Shown here one piece after another: positions 24,600 to 36,190 of a stretch of 64,000 nucleotides of DNA. Below the pieces are notes generated by a model. That model was not told the DNA's origin, did not search any database, and was given only the letters and a program-made list of their open reading frames with translations. Position 1 is the stretch's first letter, and each line of letters begins with the position of its first letter. A program made the translations under genes and the position numbers. The stretch is taken from assembly GCA_038503065.1 (NCBI GenBank), contig JBCAMK010000021.1, positions 620,001 through 684,000 on the forward strand. The letters run 5' to 3'. Source of the stretch: Paragyromitra xinjiangensis (Eukaryota > Ascomycota > Pezizomycetes > Pezizales > Discinaceae).

Positions 24600-25116
24600 G
24601 TTACGATGAATTCCTATGCATTCAAATAGAACAAGCGATCTAGATCCAATATTATTGCTTATGTCCAACATCAGAAATCGAATTATAGTAGAGCCTCAAA
24701 ATGCTTGGAGAAATGACGATTAGTACTGCTTACCAAGGGTTGTCTACATATCTTTCGCTCATCTTCACAGACTACGAAACACAGAGCTCAGATGAACTAA
24801 ATGAATATCCTTTTTAGGCGCCCCAATTCAGTTTAATGGTTCAAAACGATAACCATGAGGCCAAACCCCGGGCCCTTTTGGGCCTGTTGGCAGTTTAAGG
24901 CCTGGAAATACCTGATGATAATGAAACCACGACTGAAATAAATAAAAAAAATCCATAGACCCATAACAGCTGCTCCGGGAAATCTCATATTGTAGGTTTG
25001 AAAACGTCATCATCGTTGTATGTGCCGCTTACCACTAATTTTGAGTAATTATCAGACACTTCTAGTTAGATTGGTTTTAACCTCAGGAACATGCAAAGAA
25101 AAAACTTACTATGCAG
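24600..25116. other. Convergent 3' flanks, no supported gene
   Basis: The spacer separates the 3' ends of the SDR and the membrane-protein gene. It includes a GGGCCCTTTTGGGCC imperfect palindrome near 24869-24883. Nothing else is visible. Confidence 0.4.
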
Positions 25117-26418
25117 CTAGGGGTTGTGGTGGGGGCTGCTCGGATGACAATTTTCTATCTTCTGAGCTAGCCCCTTTATCTCTGTAGTAGCAGCCTTAAG
25201 TGCATCCGTAGCCTCCGCTAGTGCCTTTAAGAATGCTGCAGATTCACTGGGGGGTTGAGCCGTTATATCGATCACAACTTCATCCTGTTTTTGTTGGGAC
25301 TGCTGGAGTTCATAAGTGTCATGTAGATTCTCTAATTCCTTGACAAATCCCTCAATATCCTCCTCAGAGATTTTGGCCATAAGTTTCCCTTTGCCCTCCG
25401 GTGGGTACTGGTGAGGGTATCGGTCGGTTAATTCGGTAAGTCGCCTCAGAGAAACAGCAGCATGCTGGTGTAAACGACTATGCTTCACGAATTGAAGGGC
25501 AATATACCCGGTTACAAGTGATATGAAGAAGAATATCAAGACCTCAACAACGAGAATCAGTCTAGAATCTTAGAACTAGGAACTAGGTAGTCTTCTCAAC
25601 TCACATTTCTGCTATTTGGGTCCGTTTCAGTCATGTTAGGTGGAGTTCTCCAAGAAAACACCAGGTACAATAACAATGCCAGAAAGTAGATGCTAATAGC
25701 CGCATTTAGAAAGGCATACGGGAGATAAAGAGCGAGAACCACGCTCATATTGAGTTTAACGGGATCTTTGTCAAACCAATCTAAACTGCTTCTTCTTCGA
25801 AGGAGACGCCACACTAAGGATTGAGGGTGAGACTTGAACCGCGAGCGGAAGTCGAAGTCGTCCATGGAAGAAATGTCTCGATGCTTCAAGAATGACAAGA
25901 AGACCGAGTAAATTGAGAATACCAAACTAGTATAAAAGAAGCCACGTATAATCCAGTGCATCTCATCAACATTATTAAGTTGAAGAGATGTGACAGTGAC
26001 TTGAGAGATAATAGCAGCCTACCAATCTATCAGCAGCCACCCCGAAATATAGGAAAAATATACCCAGAATCTCTTACCGTCGTTCCAGTATTTGCAAGAA
26101 GGATTTCTTGGTTTTTGCGAAATTTTGAAACGGACTCATCTGTTCCGGAAAGTACACGAAGTTCCAGCGTTCGTACAAAGTGAGGGAAACTGGAGAACAT
26201 GGCGCTCACGCCCAGCCATTGGATTCCATAAGTATCCGAAAGATGAGATCTCTGGAACCATTTTTTAGAACCAACTCACCAATTGACGGGCGGTTGTTTG
26301 AAATAAATCTCACCTGTTTAGCGTGGGTAGAAAATCCAGATCGGGCTGCAAGCGTATAGTCAAAGATCTTCTCAGTGAACGGGAGAAACCGGAGAATGAA
26401 AGAATTGATAGTGTCCAT
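25117..26418 (-). CDS. Uncharacterised fungal membrane protein
   Basis: I do not recognise a characterised function. Exons 26418-26314, 26251-26078, 26018-25605 and 25542-25117 give 372 residues. After a soluble N-terminus come helices that look membrane-inserted: IIRGFFYTSLVFSIYSVFL, then VVLALYLPYAFLNAAISIYFLALLLYLVFSW (one or two spans), then VLIFFFISLVTGYIALQFV. The segment ISQVTVTSLQLNNVDEMHWIIRG before the first span resembles an alignment block I recall from other uncharacterised filamentous-fungal membrane proteins. The C-terminal 120 residues are soluble with amphipathic helices (EDIEGFVKELENLHDTYELQQ and ALAEATDALKAATTEIKGL). The last intron is best placed with the GTGAGT donor and the TTGAG acceptor; nearer AG sites break the frame or make the intron too short. 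Confidence 0.65.
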
Positions 26419-26739
26419 TGTGGATGTAAACACCTGGGATTTGCGGCTACTGCATGCAGTGAATGGTATTTTGATGGGAATAGAACCCTTCTTAGCCTTG
26501 TCTCTAACTACATCGACAAGGCTGTGTTTTTGATAGATACATGTAGGTAACCTATACCAGACACGTGGGTTACATATATCCACATCTAGGGTGTTGCATG
26601 CAGAAGCACAGTTAAAAGAATATAAGCACGTGATCAGATGCGGTCATTTCAACCCTAACCCAAGCTCATCCCTCACATGACGTAGTGGTATCAACAAAAT
26701 CCTAGTGAAAATCAACAAAGTATTGTACCAACTATCACG
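26419..26739. promoter_or_regulatory. Divergent promoter with two CACGTG E-boxes
   Basis: The 321 bases between the membrane-protein start and the lipase start contain two exact CACGTG palindromes (26562-26567 and 26627-26632) 65 bases apart and one TACATGTA (26538-26545). CACGTG is the core bound by fungal bHLH factors. Use of these sites is inferred from sequence and position. Confidence 0.5.
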
Positions 26740-28580
26740 ATGAATAAATCTTGGCTACGCCAGGTCTCGCGTTTGCGCTTCCGGTCACGACAACGTTATA
26801 GTACCGGCGCACAAAAGAATGCAGAAGGGAAATTGTCGGGGGACCCCCGGTCACGAGACTCAGGGCGGATGCTGTCAAACGAGTTCGCTGTTATCCGTGA
26901 AAATTATCGTAAACAATCTTTTTGATGGTTTAATATCAAGTCAAGAATGAAGATTGATATTTCTTTTATGTAACTTTAGGGACACCGGGGAATCCTATAG
27001 TTCTTGTATGAAGTTATATAACACCAATTCTCTTTAGGAGAAATCCAAACTTATTCGATTATCTTTAGTGTCACGGGCTCTTGGGGTTCGATCAACTGCG
27101 GTTTGCAGGGAGTTATCTTCCAGGAATATCATACTGGCGAGGAATACCTGAGGTACTCACGGCAAATGGAGTGAAGGTTATCACAGCAACTGGTCTGCAT
27201 ATTCACAGTGGAGGGCTTGGCTCACAAAAAGATATACTGACATAACATCACAGTTCCTGCTTCAGGATCAATTGAAGTTAGAGCAGAAGCACTTGCAAAA
27301 ACCATTGAAGAGAGCCTAGCAGGCAGAAGTGTCAATCTGATTGGGTGAGGTTTTATGGGGGTTTCTACGAAAAAATTCGAGTGCTATGAGTAACTAATAG
27401 GAGCAAGCAGGCACAGTATGGTACAACGATATTTTCCTAAAACCCTCACAATCTAGGATATCCCTCGTTCTTTTCCTTACTGAGACTTTCTACTGAGGCA
27501 TTATGATATAGGGGTATAAATATGCTTTTGCTTCCTTTTTGTTATCTAACAGGGTTTTCCCTGGAAAATCCATAGTGGCTGACGGGGTTATTGTCTATCT
27601 AGAGGCATTGATGCTAGATATATGATCAGTAAATTAAAACCTTCAAGTTTTCAAGTCAGTGCTCCTGCATTTGTGCATTTGTGCATAAAGTAACGCCTAT
27701 AATCGCCTTGCAGGTTTTATCCTTGACTACGGTAGCAACTCCACATCGAGGTATTTTATACATTCTCCCTGTCAAAGAAAGAAAAATAGTAATTTAGCCC
27801 CTTTACAGGATCCCTATTTGCGGATTATATGTTGGACTTCATCGGAGGTGAGTATAGGCCCACCTAATCTTTTGTACATCCTTGAACCCCAACCAACACG
27901 TCTCCACCAGAGCAGCGGCTCCCAAGAGTTTATAAAGCTGTTGAGGCAGTAGGGATGCAAACGGGTGCCTTCTCGCAACTAACGACGAAATATATGAAGG
28001 AGGTTTTTAACCCTGCAATCCCTAACGATGAATCTGTCAGGTGAGACTTTTCAATGATGATGGTCTCAGAGTTCAAATGGCTAATTAATGCAGATACTTT
28101 TCGTACGGGGCCATGACAGAACCGTCATTTTTTTCGGTTTTCCGGCAGCCTCACAGGATTATTCTAGAACAAGAGGGCCCCAATGATGGTCTGAAACCCC
28201 CCTTTTTTTATACTGGTATCCAGATACTGATATAGTGTCGATTGCATAGGTCTCGTGTCAGTTAGCTCCGCTAAATGGGGTACGTATAAAGGTACCCTCG
28301 TGGGGCCCAGTCATCTCGACATTATCAATTGGACGAATAGGATGAAGTGGGTCGTCTCCGAAGCAATAGGAATTAGGAGACAGTGAGTGTTTATGATACA
28401 CGCTATTTTATATCTTGGATAGTGCGGTAACGAGTGGTGTGGTGTGACCGCAGGTTTAATGCTCTTGCATTCTACTGCGATATCGCGGGTACGTCTTTTG
28501 GCCATCTAATACTAGGCCTATGGGCGAGAAAATGGAGCACTAACTAATGGATAGATATGTTGGCTGAGGAAGGCTTGTAA
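26740..28580 (+). CDS. Mitochondrial-type triacylglycerol lipase (Tgl2-like), 14 exons
   Basis: An alpha/beta-hydrolase lipase resembling yeast Tgl2. Exons: 26740-26908, 26980-27005, 27069-27192, 27254-27344, 27411-27420, 27512-27513, 27603-27654, 27714-27750, 27809-27847, 27911-28040, 28094-28188, 28250-28382, 28454-28488, 28555-28580, total 322 residues. The N-terminus (SWLRQVSRLRFRSRQRYSTG) is arginine-rich without acids, like a mitochondrial presequence. Family landmarks are IVLCHGLLGFD (oxyanion region), the nucleophile elbow IGHSMGGIDARYM with Ser139, EGPNDGLVSV with Asp258 and GPSHLDIINW with His280. The elbow requires a 10-nt exon followed by a 2-nt exon (GG at 27512-27513); without the latter the frame is lost. 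All other exons are in frame with GT-AG borders, so the gene looks intact. Confidence 0.85.
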
Positions 28581-29211
28581 TAATATTGTACTTTAAAGAT
28601 AGAGTACAAGAGACTCCGCTTGGGACGGTTTGTGAGATACCAAGGGGTAGTGTGGGACGAGGACCTGCCTACTCAGTCTTGTTATTGAATTATTGTAATG
28701 TAACTCTTTTTAACTCTGCTCGCTTGAAAGTCCAACGTCACCTTTCTTCGTGATACTGGGGTTTGAGTTTTCGGTCTCGTGTGAGATACAGTGGCTACCC
28801 GAGTGCTATTTCATGATCCGGATCTTTTTCAAAAAAGGCTTAGCGTTAATTTCACGGGATAACGATAATCCGATGATAGTCTTCTATGTATTCACCCCAG
28901 TGTTTCTGGCTCAAAAAGCTATCAGTCTAAGATTGGCACCTTTATAATATGATTTCTGGACTCTTTGTAACGTTTACGAGTATTTTTAAACAAAACTACA
29001 CTCATCGTGGAGATCTCGTGTGTTTTGGAGCCGCAACCCGTGCCCAGGAACAACGAACGACAGCACTTTATTGCCATTTCTGGATTCGCGGACAACACCG
29101 ACGGTCACTCTAATCTTTGATTCACTTATCCATTGTTATCATACGCTTTCTCCGAAGAAACTCTTCGGGCTATACGCGGACGCCTCACGCTCGCCTCGCC
29201 CAAAAGCACTA
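28581..29211. other. Spacer between lipase and PFS2
   Basis: It contains the lipase 3' flank and the PFS2 promoter/5' UTR. A frame at 28750-28947 shows no similarity and no splice support. The reading frame of PFS2 is open upstream to 29020, but the first convincing start is at 29212. Confidence 0.45.
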
Positions 29212-31396
29212 ATGGCCCGGTATGAAGATAGGGACAGGGACGGTGGAGCTTACGGGGGAGGTGGAGGTCACGATCGCTATGACAAAGACAGAGGTGGCCT
29301 CGGTGGAGCTGGAGGCGGAGATAGAGATGGCCCTTACAACAGAGGAAGGCCTCTGCATAGACGTAACTACTAGCCTCTTTCACGAATCGTCTTAAGCCGC
29401 CGACACACATTCTAACGTGTGAATTGATTACAACAGGACCTGTTACGGATTATGGCACGTCAGTTTCGAAATGGATGTCGAAGCGCCGAATGGGCTGGAG
29501 GGGCCAGACGCGTGACTTTTTGCGGCCAGCGCCGGGATTCGTGATTGACGTAAGTTTTTGGGGAGAAGAGGAGGGGACTATAAAGAGGAGCTTGCTGATC
29601 GAGGTGTTATTTGATTGTAGCTTCTACCTCCGGGAGCTTACTCAGATAATCCAGCGACTTCGTTGCCAACAAAACATATTCACGCATCATTAAATAAGAT
29701 TAAACATCCTATAAATGTGGTCAAGGTGAGATCCACGTCCCTTCATTGTTCTGGAGATTTGGCAATAGCGCTAATAAGACGGCAACAGTGGACACCAGAG
29801 GGAAGGAGATTGCTCACTGGGTCGAGCAGTGGGGAATTTACTCTGTGGAATGGCATGGGCTTTAACTTTGAGACTATTATGCAAGCTCATGATTGTGCTA
29901 TCCGTGTTTGTCAATATTCTCACAGCGGCGACTGGCTACTCTCCGGGGATCAGGACGGAATAGTAAAATACTGGCAACCGAATTTCAACAACGTGAAAAT
30001 TCTCCAGGCTCACGGGGAGCCTATACGTGATCTTTCGTTCTCTCCTACAGATGCAAAATTTGTTACTGCCTCAGATGACGGTACTCTCAAAATCTGGAAT
30101 TTCAACGAGGGGGTGGAAGAACGTACACTCACAGGGCATGGCTGGGATGTTAAGTCGGTCGATTGGCATCCAACAAAAGGTCTGATTGTATCAGGTTCCA
30201 AAGATCATCTTGTCAAGCTTTGGGATCCCCGTACCGCTCGCTGCCTTACTACACTACACGGACATAAAAACACAATCTCAAAGTCTCTTTTCCAGCCGCG
30301 TGGTGAGTTGCTAGCAACTTGTGCCAGGGATCAAACTTGCCGTATCTTTGATCTTAGGGCGATGAAGGACTTTTGTGTTTTGAGAGGGCACGAGAAAGAT
30401 ATTTCCACCTTGGCATGGCATCCTATTCATCCGGCCTTAATCTCAACTGGCGGATCAGATGGTGCTATCAACCATTATCTCCTTGATGAGACCCCACGAG
30501 GTTTGAATGCCTCTAACACATCTTCGACGATTATTCAACCCGCTGCATCAGTCCCTTACGCTCATGAGTATGCTATCTGGAGTATGGAGTATCACCCGCT
30601 TGGTCACATCCTCTGCTCAGGCTCAAATGACCGGATAACGCGTTTTTGGACCCGCCCAAGGCCCGGTGAAATTGATGGATTCCGTGACAGACACCACATC
30701 GGCGATGAAGCAGCTGCAGCTATGGGAACGTACGATAGAAACAGGAGAAGACATAAGCAAGAGGAAGAAGAAGAGGAACAAGATGAAGCAGATGCGTTGG
30801 TGGATCAGAAGATGCCGTTACCGGGTCAGCAGCCAATGGCTCAAATACCGGGATTTCCACCACTCCCCATGAACGGTATGGTTCCGCTGCCGCCACCGCC
30901 GCTACCAGGCTTAGGCCCAGGCCCTAGCACAATGCCGGGATTGGGAGATTTGTCAACTCTAGCAGGGTTCTTTGGCGGAAAGTTACCCCCACCTCCCCTC
31001 CCGCCCCCCGTTCCGCACTCCGCAGCTGGAGGTGTGCCTCCCCCGATACCTCCCCCAATGCCATTGCCTATGGGAGGTGGTATGCTGCCCGGTCTGATTC
31101 CACCGCCACCACCGAACTTTGGGTTGCCAGTTATGGGAGGCGCACCTATTCCGGGGATCCCAGGGTTAGGTGGAGATGGAGGATTACCACCGCCGCAGAT
31201 GATGCAGAGGATGGACCCGAGGATGATGGAAGATAGAGAAGATGGTATGGGAGGGGGCGGAGGCGGAGGCGGAAGGACTAGAGCGCCGTTACCAAGTCAA
31301 AAAGATAGCATGAGGGAAGCACAGCAGAGAGATGGCAGCAGCGGTGGCGGTGGCAGCGGCAGTGGTAGTGGCGGGTATAGGGGCGGGAGGCGGTAG
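29212..31396 (+). CDS. PFS2: Polyadenylation factor subunit PFS2 (WDR33 homologue)
   Basis: Pfs2 is the WD-repeat scaffold of the cleavage and polyadenylation factor that helps recognise the poly(A) signal. Exons 29212-29362, 29437-29549, 29621-29725 and 29789-31396 give 658 residues. The Gly/Arg/Asp-rich start is followed by the conserved [14 protein letters not shown] block, then WD repeats from [20 protein letters not shown] through [47 protein letters not shown] and [12 protein letters not shown]. The C-terminal third is a poly-Glu stretch followed by a long Pro/Gly/Met-rich tail ending GGYRGGRR. The first intron starts inside what would otherwise be a TAC-TAG stop, so exon 1 must end at 29362. 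The tail is longer than in yeast, as is usual in filamentous fungi. Confidence 0.95.
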
Positions 31397-32046
31397 CGTT
31401 GGAGTTTAAAATCCGTGGATTGTATATTAGTTCTTTTGGTACAGTATCATGTCGGTTTTTGTATTTCTATGTTATAGGGATCTGCTTGCTGGGGGAGGCA
31501 TAAGGGGTTATAACTGTTTCTTTCCCTTCCTTCACAAGCACTGCTACCATCTACAACACTTGTACATGTATAATCTCTTGCCAAACTGAGGAAGTACAGC
31601 GAAATAATTATAGTCTTAAATGAAGATGTACTGGTACTTGACCCAGGTATATTTAAGTAGGAATGGGATTACAACTAGGTAAGACTTAAGATATAAGAAG
31701 CCAATCGGAAAACACTTGGGATTACGGTTTTGTCAACTTTCAGTACGAGGGTGATTCGTGGGTTATGGTACCAATTGAGATCAGTTTCCTTCGTCAACAG
31801 GGTGCTAATATGGTTCCTTTGTGGTGGAAGTAATGAGCTTATGGTTTTTGCTGCAGTGGACTCGTTTCCACCGCCTAATTTGGCCCCATCTACTTCCAAA
31901 TTGATACAAGTTTCCAGGAGCCCCAAGCCTAAATGGTTGGCGGCACCCAAACACCCCCTCCCCCTAAAACACAGAACCCAACCCAGTTGAACAAAACCCC
32001 AAAGGCCTCACCTGGAACCGAAATAGGTTGCAAGCTCAGTAAACCG
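31397..32046. other. PFS2 3' flank and spacer
   Basis: It contains a TACATGTA palindrome at 31563-31570, about 170 bases past the PFS2 stop. No gene is supported. Confidence 0.4.
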
Positions 32047-32583
32047 TTATTCAATAAGGAGCCACTTAGCTAAAGCTAGGTTCCCATATTTGAACGCAAT
32101 CTGAAGCGGTGTTACATCATTTCCATCAATCTCGTTAATACTACATCTTCGATCCAGGAACAGCTGTGCCATGTTGACTTTACCCCACGCCACAGCACAT
32201 TGGGATAATGTCATCCAGTTCCCGTCGTGCTTGTAGCATACGTCGATGTTGGCCCCGCGACCAAGGAGGAGTTCCGTCATCGCTTTATTACCAGCGTGTA
32301 CGGCAAGATGAATAGGTGTCTCTTGCCAACCACCACCACACACAACATAGTGGGTATTGACATCAACACCATTGTCAAGCAATATCTTGGCCAAATCCTT
32401 GAATCCCTTCTTCGCCGCCCAGCAAACGGTGGGTATTTTATGCTCTTTCAGAACGGCGGCTTCGAGCAATGGTATTAGGAAAGTGAGGTGAGGGTAGGCT
32501 TCGAGAAGCTGCTTCAGACTAGATCTACCAAGGTTTTTGGCGATCTGTAAGAGAAGCTCGTTTGGGAGGCTGAGGAGCGACAT
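32047..32583 (-). CDS. Short F-box-like and ankyrin-repeat protein
   Basis: A single-exon frame of 178 residues. The start MSLLSLPNELLLQIAKNL is a typical F-box helix, followed by ankyrin repeats: PTVCWAAKKGFKDLAKILLDNGVDVN, ETPIHLAVHAGNKAMTELLLGRGANID, a poorer SQCAVAWGKVNMAQLFLDRRCSIN, and TPLQIAFKYGNLALAKWLLIE. It ends within the second helix of the last repeat, so either the solenoid is left uncapped or the gene is a truncated copy. F-box/ankyrin proteins are numerous and fast-evolving in filamentous fungi, usually acting as substrate adaptors or of unknown function. Confidence 0.7.
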   Translation of the reverse strand: MSLLSLPNELLLQIAKNLGRSSLKQLLEAYPHLTFLIPLLEAAVLKEHKIPTVCWAAKKGFKDLAKILLDNGVDVNTHYVVCGGGWQETPIHLAVHAGNKAMTELLLGRGANIDVCYKHDGNWMTLSQCAVAWGKVNMAQLFLDRRCSINEIDGNDVTPLQIAFKYGNLALAKWLLIE

Positions 32584-33552
32584 GACAAAGATGCTCTCTT
32601 TGATAATTAAACGTGAGGTTTAAATTTTATGGTGTGGTTCGAAGATGGGGGAATTGTTTGTTATTTTTACCACCCAGAAGTTGCCCGGCTCGGAAGGCAG
32701 AAGGCTCGAGCATGCCCTTCCAATCACACGCACCCGGCGGTTACGGTTAATCGGACCCAATCATCTGGTGGATACAATAGCTGTGGCCAATCAAGTCTGA
32801 ACTCACAACCCGGTGTTACTAGCGGTGAGTAGATGGCCTGTGTAAGCCATACGAAGTCGTAAAAAGAGTTTAAATTTATGTATGTAGCGCAACATAATGC
32901 CTTGTTGTTATGGCCGTTTCGGCTTTGCTACACACTTGATGTCTGGGGAATTACCCAACAGGTTGTTAGTTCTTTGCTGTGGCGTATCGAGGAAGAATTC
33001 CCTTTTAAGATGTGAAAAAAGGATTCTCGTCACAATATTGCGTAGTGTGCCCAATATTATTACTTCGTAACTCCCGTAGAGTAGAGAGTAGATCAATAGG
33101 CGATAGAGTATCCCGTATGGGAGAAGTTTCCATTAGAAGGATATCTACATAACGCCTGTCCATCAAATTGCGAGTGATCTGCTATGAAAATTTAGTTAGC
33201 TTCTCCTTAATTGTACTAGAACCATGGTCGCCCATTGCTACGGCTTGACTAAGAACATGTCTAAAATGATTTCTAGAAGCTCTAAAATACCACACAAATA
33301 AATTCAGTTTCAAGTTCTTACGGTATCGAAGACGACTGATTCTTCGTGGTTACAATCCAGTGAATCTGAGCCTCAGTTACCCTGCCTATGTCATATGCCA
33401 AGATCTAAAAGCCAGCTATCCAAACCTCATGAAAACATCACGTAGCCTGACATCCCCAAACCTCCGACTCAACCCTTCCGAACAAACACCAAATACTGCA
33501 TCCAATCCTATAATAAAATTAATACACCGTCTTCGTCCCCTCCACCGCCAAA
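32584..33552. other. Spacer between ankyrin gene and YOS1
   Basis: This divergent spacer contains both promoters. A few AT-rich frames on the minus strand near 32908-33096 have no similarity. Nothing else is visible. Confidence 0.4.
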
Positions 33553-33952
33553 ATGTTTTTCGGTTTAATGCCACTGATTAAATGTGCACTCTCTCTTGAT
33601 GAACGAGTTAAGGGGTGGAAGACCAAGCTAATTGGATTTTCACGAACAGTCACGATCCTGATAATTAACGCTATAGCTATCCTATCCGAAGATCGCTTCC
33701 TCGCTCGGAGTATGTCTCCTATTCCTCCCTCGACAACTACACCGTACTAACCAGCTTCCGACAGTCGGTTGGGCTGCATACACAAATAGCCCAACATCTC
33801 CGGATCCGCATTCATTCGGAATGGCACCACAAAACGACCAGAGCATCAAAGGCAAGTTGATAAACTTGATTAGCGCCACCAGGATGTTGATGAGGATACC
33901 GTTGATTGGGCTCAATTCGCTGTTGATCATCTACGAGCTCTTGCTTGGTTAA
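33553..33952 (+). CDS. YOS1: ER-Golgi transport protein YOS1
   Basis: Yos1 is a small two-span protein of the Yip1-Yif1 complex in COPII vesicles, homologous to IER3IP1. Three exons, 33553-33583, 33650-33709 and 33765-33952, encode 92 residues. The hallmark is IINAIAILSEDRFLARIGW, formed across the second intron, with the second membrane span MRIPLIGLNSLLIIYELLLG at the C-terminus. Intron 1 uses GTGCAC after AAAT, has a GCTAAT branch site, and gives MFFGLMPLIKFTILIINA, aligning with the family's N-terminus; reading through intron 1 keeps an open frame but inserts 22 residues that split the first membrane span. Confidence 0.9.
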
Positions 33953-34739
33953 AGCGTCTGGTTCAACCTATGCGATACAGCGTGGTGTGATGGATATCTT
34001 TGGTGGTAGGCTAAGGAGAAACTGTGTTTTTATTTCTGCGAGAGAGAGAGTGGATCATATCTCTTCTCTTTATCTCCATCTCTCGGTGTGATTTAGGGTT
34101 GTTGGCGTTCTGGAATTCTTGATACTGTACTAGTCTTTTCTTGCATAAATTTTTGCGGCCATATGCTCTGTATTCCCGAGCAGATATAGAAGACGGAAAG
34201 AATATACTTATTTGGAGGAAAAAATTAATCAAGGTAACAGTTGAATCAAAGGAGAATCAATTGCGGTTTGGCTAGGTGATTTGTGCTGTAGCTCCTATCA
34301 CTACTTAAGTTTATCCTATAAGATTTTCACCTTAGAAGTAGGTATGTGAAGGGAACTTTCAGAATTTTTTAGTCCATCTTGGAGAATAATTGAGACCAAT
34401 GATGCCAAGCCCCAGAAAACCCCTACAATTTACTCCCTAAGGGATATCCGATAGACGAGAACGGAATTCTTTTATGATTTTTTCAGCGAAGACAAATACC
34501 AGCCCCATTATCTTTTCTTTTCTGCAGCCGTCCATGATCACAAGCCATCAAATATAAAGAAAACAACCCCCTGACATTTAAATAAAAACCGCAACCAAAC
34601 CTAACTCCGTCCCGTGAAAACCCTATAATACAGTCCAATCCCAATCTTATATTACCTTAAGTGTGATCTTTAGTTCAGCTCTCGATATGTTTTATGAGCT
34701 TTCCGCCACCCACTCCTCTTCCCACCTACACCTCTCACT
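33953..34739. other. Convergent 3' flanks of YOS1 and BRL1
   Basis: AT-rich sequence with a GAGAGAGAGA run near 34041. No gene is supported. Confidence 0.45.
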
Positions 34740-36190
34740 CTACTCCCGCCACCCAATCGCTGCCCTCTTTGTTCCTGTTGCGGGTGTCCGATATTCCATA
34801 TTCCTTGCGGGGATACTCCGCACAGGGGTGCTAGGTCTAGGCGTGCTAGGAACATGTTGGTACTCCTCTGGATGCATCTGCTCCAATCGGTGTGCGATTG
34901 GAGGCGCAGCGGCTGCAAGATATGGCGTGGGGTGATTTAAAGCTTTGGCGCGATAAAATCCAAACGCAAAGTTTGAGAAAAAGATACCACCGAAGACAGT
35001 TAGGAGACAGAAAAACTGTTTGAATTTAATTTTAGTATCTATGCCGATACTAAACAGCTCTAGGCACCAACGGAATGAAATAAAATCAAGGAGTAGAAAT
35101 TTCAGGAGACCTACCATAGTCTTGTAGCTAATCGGCTCAATAAAACTGTTGATAATCTCCGCAAATGTCTCCGCGCTCACCCTCGCCCTCCCGACTTGTG
35201 TTGGGTCCCTGTTCATACATTTCTCCCAACGACCACATGCAATCTCCATTGCAGGCACTCTCATATCTGGCGCACATCGGTTTTCGACATAGTTGCGGGT
35301 GCACAGACTCATTTCTGCGAGGATCGTAGCAGAAAACTCAGACACCTTTTTGTCGACATCGTGCCGGATGGTTAAGTAGAAACAGAAGAGCGCATATAAA
35401 AGAAGGAGGATTAGGGAGAGGTTGAAGAGGAGTTGTAAGTATTGCGAGGCGATGAGAGGGATGTCGCGGTGAGTCGAGACCCAATGAGAAGCACTGAATT
35501 TCCAGCTCGGAGAAGTGGGGGCGTGTTCCGAAGGGTCATAGCCCGAGTCGGAGTCAGAGTCGTCATCTGAGGCTCTAGTAGTGGAGGGGAGACGAAATTG
35601 GCGGCGGCGGCGGACTTTGGTAATAGCCCCGTCGTGGTATCTTCCGCGGGGAATTTCGCCCCTGCCGGTGATGCGTCCAGGGGTAGTAGCAGAGAAGATA
35701 ACGGGTTTAGAGCTACGATGGGGGGTACGTGAGGTCTCGGGAGTGATCTCGGCGCCTCCCGTTGGCTCGGGATTCTCTGTACGTGCAGTAGCAGGAGTCG
35801 AGAAAATATCTGGGTCATTCGATAGCTCACTCATGTCGAAGGCGGGCTTCTTTAGGGTTGTAGATGGTGTTCTAAATATTGGCGGGGGAGGTCTCGTTGA
35901 GTGAGGGGTCTGGTAGGGTGTCTTTGCAAACAAGAAGGGCTGAGAAGTTGGAGGTGTTAATGTAGGAAGTTTCGAAGGTGTGGACGATTGGAATATTGAG
36001 TGGGGTCCTAGTAAAGGCAGAGAGGTTAGTGTAAGCTTAGACAATGGGGTAGGGTGAAATGGGAGAAGTCACGTTTTTTCGGAGTCTCCTGGTTGAGGGT
36101 GGCCATGCGAGTGAAGGGGGAGTTTGGGTCTACAGGACCTGGACCGTCGTATTGGAAGTCCATTGGGGACTCTTGACCTCTGTGAGCCAT
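34740..36190 (-). CDS. Nuclear envelope protein of the BRL1/BRR6 family
   Basis: Brl1/Brr6 proteins span the nuclear envelope and help nuclear pore biogenesis and lipid homeostasis. Two exons, 36190-36073 and 36007-34740, give 461 residues. The N-terminal 200 residues are Pro/Ser/Thr-rich and low in complexity. Two spans flank a lumenal domain: LLFNLSLILLLLYALFCFYL and FFCLLTVFGGIFFSNFAFGF. Between them is the disulfide signature CTRNYVENRC with a downstream C-G-R-W-E-K-C pair, then ETFAEIINSFIEPISYKTM, all diagnostic. A single gene covers both Brl1 and Brr6 in filamentous fungi. It is divergent from USE1, with start codons 286 bases apart. Confidence 0.9.

Noticed and set aside
34041..34050. 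GAGAGAGAGA run as a microsatellite
   Set aside because: Too short to report as a repeat feature.
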